NCBI GenBank assembly: GCA_949128115.1 | Contig: OX421966.1 | Location: 59,455,416-59,519,415, forward strand | Length of the DNA: 64,000 nt | Direction of reading: 5' to 3' | From: Anaspis maculata | Taxonomy: Eukaryota; Arthropoda; Insecta; Coleoptera; Scraptiidae | In this document: one piece after another, positions 56,977 through 64,000 of the stretch | Layout of the letters: every line of letters begins with the position of its first letter | Numbering within the stretch: position 1 is the first letter of the stretch | Notes under the pieces: model-generated | Told to the model about the DNA's origin: nothing | Seen by the model: only the letters and a program-made list of their open reading frames with translations | The model's database searches: none | Program-made: the position numbers and the translations under genes

Positions 56977-57191
56977 GTAAGCTTTAAACTATAAACAAGA
57001 TGATCCAAAAACTATCATGTCAATCTACCAACAGTACACACTCTAAAAACTTGGTAGGGCATATTGCGGACTACATACTGGAAGTGCATTCCGAGTGTTC
57101 ATTTGGTATGAAATCAGAATCCAAATCAGAATAACCCAGGGTTGAAACCCCAGTAAACACCATGTATTGTAACGTATGATCAAAAACTTTT

Positions 57192-57271
57192 CTACTTGCG
57201 GTAGGCTGTGGCCTGGCCAAAAACAGCCTCATTTGCCTGCCAATGACCAGGCCACAGCCTACCGCAAGTAG
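57192..57271. repeat. Perfect 25-bp inverted repeat (hairpin)
   Basis: The 25-bp arms 57192-57216 and 57247-57271 (CTACTTGCGGTAGGCTGTGG..) are exact complements 30 bp apart, with ATCAAAAAC/TTTTTGAT continuing outside. Probably a small MITE downstream of the HFM1 exons. Confidence 0.85.
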
Positions 57272-57701
57272 ATATGTTTTTGATCTTACGGTGCTAAATT
57301 GCGCCGCTACAGGCATCCGCAGTTACCTAGACTAAATAATCTGACTACCGATCCGATAAACTCGAAGAATGTAGAAAATCAAGCGCTACAGATAGAGAGT
57401 ATGCAATCAGTTAATGAAATGAAACACGCGAAGATACTGAAATACTGACAAAAGTTAAAGTAGTGAAAAAATTAGTTGCGCTTCCTTTTGCCAACAGCTT
57501 GTGACATCTCAAAGCCGGGTGATATGAAACATTTCGTTTCACTGTTCGGATTTCACCCGGATTCTCTACTTTTTTATAATCTTAGGATTTCTGAACTAAT
57601 GAAGGGCTTTATTGGGTTTAAAGAAAAATCTCGGAACAGCTTGGTTCTTTCAATTTCAAACGCGAAAGAACTGCAAGCTGATAGTCATTACTGTTTTTAT
57701 T

Positions 57702-57707
57702 TTTATT
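57702..57707 (-). terminator. Poly(A) signal of the cuticular protein gene
   Basis: On the minus strand GTAAATAAAAATAAAAACAG, about 50 bp after the stop codon, contains AATAAA. Confidence 0.65.
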
Positions 57708-57758
57708 TACAAAAGCGTTTTAATAAATTAGTGCCGGTTCAGTTAGACCCGGGCTGGA

Positions 57759-58161
57759 TCATCCTTGTCCAGGCCTCGCGTTGTCCTGGAAGGTTATCCT
57801 CGGCACGTATCCGCTCTGGTCGTCCACCGTATATTCCACCGTCATCAGTCTTCCATCGGGCAAATAAACGTAATACGACCCCGTGACCCGTCCACTGGGA
57901 TCGCCTATTTCGTTCTGTCCAAAGAACGTGTTGGTCGGTGGGCTGTCGACTTTGTAGTTGAAGTCGTACTGAAATTTTCAAAATTATTTCAATAAATCAT
58001 TTTATATCATTTATTTACGCTTCAACATTCTTTTTCTTTAAGAATTGTATTGAAGGCACAGTTAGAGCGCTTACCGGAGCCGGTGCTTCATCAAAACCAC
58101 CCTGAGGTGCCGCACACGCGAACGCAGCCAAAACAATCACAAAACTAACTGGCGCGTACAT
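57759..58161 (-). CDS. Pro-resilin-like RR cuticular protein (complete, 98 aa)
   Basis: A secreted structural protein that binds chitin in the cuticle. Exon 1 (58161-58075, 29 codons) encodes MYAPVSFVIVLAAFACAAPQ plus GGFDEAPAP, a signal peptide with likely cleavage after ACA. The donor is CCG|GTAAGC; the 106-bp intron ends TTTTCAG. Exon 2 (57968-57759) starts YDFNYKVDSPPTNTFFGQNE and includes the Rebers-Riddiford core G-x8-G-SYYVYLPDGRLMTVEYTVDD-x-SGY, ending in NARPGQG and TGA. The YDFNYxV..FGQ.E..GD..G.YYV.LPDGR...VEY pattern is that of pro-resilin-like chitin-binding proteins, here reduced to little more than the domain without elastic repeats. Start choice is supported by the signal peptide, the TATA/initiator 113 bp upstream and the exon phase. 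Confidence 0.93.
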
Positions 58162-58273
58162 TTCAACTACTGCAGATTGTCGCTTAATGTCCGAGTTCCT
58201 TGCACTTGCAACACTGATTTTTTTTTGAAATTATTATTTTACACACTTGTAGAATCTATGGCAGAAACGCAAC

Positions 58274-58306
58274 TGAATTTATGTGAATCCGGGCTTGGTT
58301 TTTATA
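58274..58306 (-). promoter_or_regulatory. TATA box and initiator of the cuticular gene
   Basis: On the minus strand TATAAAAA starts at 58306 and TTCAGTT places an initiator A at 58274, 32 bp downstream, the canonical insect spacing. The resulting 5'UTR is about 113 nt. Confidence 0.8.
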
Positions 58307-58732
58307 CAATGGGTGGGTACGGGTACTCCTTGCTGCAACTGGGATCCTGTACAAGGTCGTGTGCTCCCCCGTACATCTCAATGGAAGATGCAATGCGGAA
58401 TTTGCATATTACGATGCGAAAGTCTTGAATGTGCATAATGTGTGTTGGCTTCTCGTTCACATAGTTTCGGCACTATTATTATTATTATAACAGTAATCGC
58501 CCCCATTAGGATCATTTTTTTATTATAACAATATTTCATCGGACGGATCGCGTTTTTTTTTCTGTTTTGCAACAACTTCTCAGTGCCATATAACGTGAAA
58601 TGTATTACATGTTCTAATTTCAATGGCATGGGAATTGATTGTTCCGCATAGCGGGCCACGGATTTGAGGAAATCATTAATTTTTCTAATTATTAATATAT
58701 GATGGATTCTAGATGATAATAAAGATAAACAG

Positions 58733-58874
58733 CCAGTTCCACCAAAGCTTTAGAAGCGAATTACCTTTATCGCGCTCATAGTAACTAAGTAAGTGGCCAT
58801 GCTATTGGCTGATGTTCCATAGCAACGATGAGCGTGATAAAGTTAATTCGCTCATAAAACTTTGGTGGAACTGG
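58733..58874. mobile_element. Palindromic MITE (CCAGTTCCACCAAAG ends)
   Basis: The ends CCAGTTCCACCAAAGCTTTA and TAAAACTTTGGTGGAACTGG are inverted. Arms include GCGAATTA..TTTATCGCGCTCA and complement, with CTATTGGCTGATG at the apex. Related to 14936-15079. Confidence 0.82.
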
Positions 58875-58879
58875 GCTTT

Positions 58880-61800
58880 CAGTTGGGGAAAAGAATCATT
58901 GATTATCTTCGATCACCTATGCTTACATTTTTTGAATAGAAGCTTGGCTCGTACAGACTCGTTGAGTCCTTAGTGTCAGTCTGAATCGAGGTTCAAATAA
59001 ATATGTGTTTTCGATATTTATACACGATTAGGTATACATATTACTACTATACAGGATGTCTCTAAATTCACGCCCACGGAGTCCAAGGCAGTTTACAGAA
59101 ATGTTCAGAAGTGTCAGAAAAATATTGAAAAAAAAGACTTTAATTTTTTGAAATATTGAGGGTCGAAAGGAGGTCCTCGAGACCTTCCAGTTTTGTTATC
59201 CGAAAAGATTTAAGCAAACTGTCCGCGGCAGAATAACTCATCAAAAATATCGACCACTGAGTATTGGCTTCCAAACAAGGTGAGTCAGTACTCGCGAAAA
59301 TATTTCTGTTTAAAAATACCCCCAAATCATTTGGTTGGTCCATTTTTCGATATGTAGCAGAATATCTTACCGTTCTCGTTTTGCACCAAGACGATCTTTT
59401 TTAGGGAATTTTTAGATGGAGTTTTTAGAGAAAAACATGACGGATAATTTAAAAAGCTGGAAATGAAAAATCTTAGGTGCCCTGAGGTGCATCGACCAAT
59501 GCGAAATTTTCACTTTTTTTGTCATAACAAAACATACTTACATTGTTAGCGCATGCTGTTTTTGCTAGAGCTTTTGTTTTTTGCGTTTGCATTAGAAAAT
59601 AAATTTTAGAAAAGGCTCTTTTTCCGCATTCTCATCCTCGCTGTTCTAAAAGTGCCCGCTGGATCGTGTAATTCGTGTATTACTTAGCTTGCAACGCCTA
59701 TAATAGCTCTTTATCATGACCCCACTTTCGGCACTTAAATTTTGGTGCGCCGATTATGAAGGAACGCTAAGTAGAAAAGAAACCAATATTCCTACGAGCT
59801 TATTAAATGATATTATGCATCTTTTCCTCGCATCTTGTAATTCAGCAGCCTCGTTATTTGACCCTCCCCCTCAATGTCTGGCCCGGTCCCAGCATCAACT
59901 AACTGAAAATTAAGAATGTCAATACTGTGTAACCCTCTGGTGATGACAATATTGCATGTGAGCAGGTAAGTATCTTAAAGCAGAGGTCATTTCTTGGGAA
60001 TTTTAGTTTAATATCAAACGGTGTAAACCGGTGTTTATCTTCGGATTAACAAAAATTTTCACATGTTTTTGCTTATACGCTAAATGTTCATTCAGCATTG
60101 CGAATGATGTGCTCATCAAGCTGAAACTCTTCTGGAATTTAGGCTCATATTTCAAAATCTCGTTTATTACGATTTTTCGCTCATCTTTATCTCATTCCTA
60201 CACGTTGATTTCTTTCTGATGTAGATTGTAGAAGCACTCGTAGAAACGCGATTTGACTTTTCCGGGGAAACCTCGAATTTTTTCCAAATTATTATCCTAT
60301 TGTGAAAATGGTCGTATAAATTTAGGCTTCATTTTAAAGTATGTTTGACATCAATCGTTTCACGGGTAAAAAAAGTTGCTGAAAATACATTTCCTCGAGT
60401 CGGGAGAACTCTGAAACCGTGAAAATGTGTACAGGGTGAGTAATAAATCCTTAAAAATCTATTTTTCGGTGAAAATGCCCGTGAAAGGTTGTAGAGGTTA
60501 TTATAAAACTGATGTAGAGCAACAAATAATGAAATGAAATAAAAATAAAATTCAAACATCCTTAAAAATATTTGAAGGGCCCTGGTCTCGGCACTGATTA
60601 ACTATAAACCTTCCGAAATCAGCTTCACGATTGGGGCGATTTTTAACGGCCTTAATTACAATGGATTTGATACAGGATACAGAATCGCCACTATTCAGCA
60701 GTTTTTTTTTTACTATTTTCGATACCGATTATACAGGCTGTTTAGATGAATTGAGAATTGAACTGCTTTTCAAGGGTCATAATATATAAATGATGATTGA
60801 CCATGCAGCAGACATTGCCCTATTGGTAAAGTTATGGAGTTTGATTTTTGTCATTTTCCCCCCAAGTTACGGTTTTTGTAACTCCACCACAGCGCAGTCA
60901 GGCAGACGGACGAAGTCAGAAACGTACAATCGCAGGGCGAATCCCGAATACCGTGAAATTCGAGGGGAAGCTGTGCGATTTATCCGTTTTAACGACGGCA
61001 ACACGTCACTGTGCCCCCGAGTCACATTCTCGCGCATTACACGGTCAATTTTTCAAAGATTTCACATGTTTATCTCAGTTTGACAGGCAACATAACTTAA
61101 ATTTTGGGCAGTAGAAAATTTGTCCAGGTCACTCCATCGTGTTCCGCTGGACGGGACTTACTTTATGATATTTGAAATTTTATTGAACAGATTGTCCTGA
61201 GTTCAACCCCAGAAAAAGCAACCGTAGAGTCCTTATTAATTTTATGACTCCATTTCCAACTCTATTTCCCCACTCCAAATCTTTTTTTCTAATAAAGACC
61301 ATTTATTATTATTTGGAATTTTTTTTTGTCGAAATTCGACTTTTTAAATGATCCCTCGGCCTCCTTAACTTTGGAACCACCTGTTGGATTTGACTGAAAT
61401 TCTACTTATGAGTAGGGATAATCATTCAAAACAAAAGCAACAAGCAATAAAGAAGTTTAATCCAGATAGTCCGGATAATAGTGTATGATACCCCTTCACT
61501 TTTATTACAAGCAATGCCACTTGGCATACCTGTTGCCGACACCATGAAAAAAACTTTGTTTTGGACCACCCGAGGGATCACCACTCCAGTCCAATGTCTC
61601 TTTATTCCGTCGAGTGTATTGTTGAACACACAAAACAGACGTTTTGATGCCGCTCACGCTCTCTCTGGCTCCCATATACATGATAAGAGCATAACGGAAT
61701 TACTCGGCTCACGGCTCACAAGTTGTCTAGACAACAGTGTAAACATTATCATCAACAGTTTGCAAAAGAAACCTTTGTTAATTAACCTCATCGCTCCAAG

Positions 61801-62500
61801 ATTATTGATGTTAATACAACTTGGGGAGCATACTCTCACCTATTAATTGATGGGTAGGTACGAGTATATACAGGCATAGCATCACTAGCAAGCAGTTGGC
61901 TGTAGGGGCCAAATTTGGGAATTCATCGGCCGCTGTAATTCAATAATTTGACGGTGTGAGTTGCGATGTCGTGGACCTTCGGCTGATATTGAACTCCAAG
62001 TAGATTTATTGCCAGCCAAATTTTTGTTATGTACAGGTGTTCACGTTAAGATTGACTCCCCCACTAGCTGCCCTATCTCTGGGACAATTTCAAGAAAAAA
62101 AAAAGATTCTTGAAGGAATTTTGCTGAATTTTTTGAATTTGCCTGTGAAAAATTCCTAGACTATCAATTTACAGGTATCGCAAAACATATATATTTTCAT
62201 TAACATGCAGTCGATGCAGACTTTTATCCTGATTGCAACGAAGTCTAACACTTACGGGCTCATTTGACAAACAAACTGTCAAAATATAGTCAATGTAACA
62301 GTTTTAAATATACAAAAGTCACAATCAAACCGATTTTGAGTATTTTTTTCAACAACCTATAATTTTTTTGAAAAATGAACCCTAAAGTATTCGATGTATT
62401 TGTATTGAGGAGAAAAGTCTGATTCCATTGCATTATTTGAATAAATGTTAATGTAATGAAACAAGTTGATTTTTTTGCGACACCCTGTATATCAGGAATG
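58880..62500. other. Largely featureless AT-rich interval
   Basis: No gene is recognised. Isolated TA-type element ends (TACAGGATGTCTCTAAATT at 59051, ACAGGGTGAGTAATAAATCC at 60433, ACACCCTGTATATCA near 62481) lack visible partners. A GC-richer patch at 60890-61060 is open in two frames without a recognisable domain, and a 121-codon frame at 61481-61846 is likewise unrecognised. Confidence 0.35.
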
Positions 62501-62509
62501 AGTGACGGA

Positions 62510-62840
62510 AAAAAGAACGAAAAACAAAAGGTCGAAAACAAAACATCGCATGCATAAGGTCGAAAAAGAAAAGGTCGAATTTACAATATATCGAAAGTGA
62601 TGATGATCGAAATACATATGGTCGAAAATACATAATATCGAATAACAGAATGTCGAAAAACAAAAGGTCGAAAAACAAAAGGTCGAAAAACAATTGGTCG
62701 AAAAACAATTGGTCGAAAAACAATTGGTCGAAAAACAATTGGTCGAAAAACAAATGGTCGAAAAACAAAACGTCGAAAAGCAATAGATCGAGAAACAAAA
62801 AATCGAAAAGAAAAGGTCTAGAAAGAAAAACCGTGAAAAT
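62510..62840 (+). repeat. 15-bp minisatellite GGTCGAAAAACAATT
   Basis: About twenty units. The central ones (62648-62790) are nearly identical, alternating ..ACAAAA and ..ACAATT variants, and flanking units decay in both directions. Because 15 is a multiple of three, both strands stay open and give low-complexity frames (for example SKNNW repeats) that are not evidence of a gene. Confidence 0.92.
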
Positions 62841-62959
62841 CGAAATTGAGCGCGAAATTAGGTGTATGTACAATTGTTGTAAAGACAAATGATTTGAGAG
62901 TTTGGGACGGGATAAGAGAAGCACTGAGTTAAAAATCAACTAGCCCAAATTTATTTCTG

Positions 62960-64000
62960 TGGAAAAACCTAATCAGGCCTTGAAAAAAAAAATACTGAAC
63001 CTGACAAGATCTGTGGTGTGTACACCGATTTATGAGTATAGATCAATTTTGCGTCAAAAAAGCGAATCAGTTTTGCAAAAAAATTACTGAACCTGACGAG
63101 GTCCATGTACACAGCTTCACGTTTCAGAGTGGATTTTGCGTCAAAAGAAAAAAACGAAACAGGTCTGCAAAAAAATTACTGAGCCTGACGAGGTCCATGC
63201 ATGTGTCCAAGTTGTTGATTTTGCGTCGAAAAATCAAATCAGGGCTTCAAAAAAAAAAAAAACCTGACGAGGTCCATGTACACAACTTGACGTTTCAGAG
63301 TTGATTTTGCTTCAAAAAACCGAATCAGGTGTGTAAAAAAAATACTGAACCTGACGAGGTCCATGCACACAGGTTTATAAGTCCAAGTTAATTTTGCGTC
63401 AAAACACCAAATCAGGTCTTCAAAAAAAAAACTACTAGACCTGACGAGGTCCATGTGCACAGCTTTATGTGTCCAACTTGATTTTGCGTCAAAAAACCAA
63501 ACCAGGTCTGCAAAAAAATTACTGAACCTGACGAGGTCTATGTACACAGGTTTATAAGTCCAAATTAATTTTGCGTCAAAAAACCAAATCAGGTCTCCAA
63601 AAAAAAAAACTAATAGACCTGACGAGGTCCATGTGCACAGCTTTACGTTTCAGAGTGAATTTTGCGTCAAAAAACCAAATCAGGTCTTCAAAAAAAAACT
63701 ACTAGACCTGACGAGGTCTATGTACACTGCTTCATGTGTCCAAGTTGATTTTGCATCGAAAAACCAAATTAGGTCTTCAAAAAATATATATACCAAGCCT
63801 GACGAGGTCCATGTGCACAACTTGACGTTTCAGAGTGGATTTTGCTTCAAAAGAAACCGAATCAGTTCTGCAAAAAATTACTGAACCTGACGAGGTTCAT
63901 GTACACAGGTTTATAAGTCCAAGTTAATTTTGCGTCGAAAAACCAAATCAGGTCTTCAAAAAAAAAACTACTAGACCTGACGAGGTCCATGTGCACAGCT
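62960..64000 (+). repeat. ~89-bp tandem satellite, continues past the window
   Basis: The core CCTGACGAGGTCCATGTGCA recurs near 62998, 63095, 63186, 63266, 63350, 63437, 63527, 63616, 63704, 63796, 63885 and 63973, at 80-97 bp spacing and mostly 87-92. The full unit also contains TTTTGCGTCAAAAAACCAAA and an A-rich run. Two alternating sub-types (GTTTATAAGTCCAAGTTAAT and CTTTACGTTTCAGAGTG) suggest a higher-order pattern. It truncates at the window end. Confidence 0.95.

Noticed and set aside
57739..57981. 80-codon minus frame and 76-codon plus frame over the cuticular exon
   Set aside because: Out-of-frame readings; the correct frame gives the Rebers-Riddiford core and matches exon 1 in phase.
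62448..62939. 163-codon minus frame with FFDQLFFDQL repeats
   Set aside because: Translation of the 15-bp minisatellite.
63032..63884. Repeated-looking proteins across the right end
   Set aside because: Translations of the 89-bp satellite units; frames shift between units.
62510..64000. Possible CRISPR-like array
   Set aside because: Repeats are contiguous tandem satellites without unique spacers, in a eukaryotic context.

Overview
This is a eukaryotic, AT-rich window that looks like insect genomic DNA. The evidence is short introns with GT..AG signals, a cuticular protein with a Rebers-Riddiford-type chitin-binding core, a Jockey-like LINE 3' end, a tRNA-derived SINE, and hundreds of short non-autonomous DNA transposons. 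The palindrome GTAGGTACCTAC and its derivatives recur throughout. I cannot fix the order from sequence alone; a hemipteroid or lepidopteran source would both fit. Real coding sequence is only a few percent of the window, and most long open frames are chance frames inside repeats.

Supported host genes: (1) one exon of a gamma-glutamyltransferase gene on the minus strand at 3455-4039, with the N-terminal membrane anchor and start of the enzyme domain; (2) a complete four-exon geminin gene on the minus strand at 42159-43037, coding for 161 aa; (3) a small unrecognised two-exon gene just downstream of geminin at 41488-41849; (4) a candidate first coding exon diverging from geminin at 43543-43637; (5) four consecutive exons of an HFM1/MER3-type DNA helicase on the plus strand at 54903-56976, frame-consistent across three introns, the first of which uses a GC donor; (6) a complete two-exon, 98-aa pro-resilin-like cuticular protein on the minus strand at 57759-58161, with TATA box, initiator and poly(A) signal. 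Weaker exon candidates lie at 5292-5329, 27638-27788 and 45805-45836. Geminin (replication licensing and cell-cycle control) and HFM1 (meiotic crossover helicase) are neighbours only by position; nothing in the sequence ties them functionally.

The rest is a dense, nested repeat landscape. The left third (1-21,000) holds many TA-flanked foldback elements with C(A/C/G)GGGTG or CAGGTGTCCC ends, a Tigger/pogo-like relic, an 8-bp-TSD hAT MITE and a degenerate ~120-bp satellite. The most striking single object is a 2.8-kb foldback element at 22211-25017 with a perfect 8-bp target duplication, ATTGCAT-rich tandem arrays inside both ends and a truncated Jockey-like LINE in its loop. The middle (25,000-41,000) carries dispersed unknown families, a TAA-flanked MITE split by a hAT element, and a solo LTR. 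From 47,000 to 53,700 the insertion history can be read in layers: a LINE fragment lies inside a larger unknown repeat, a foldback element lies inside the LINE reading frame, and a SINE with a 17-bp target duplication lies inside a second copy of that foldback. The window ends in a 15-bp minisatellite and an ~89-bp satellite running off the right edge.
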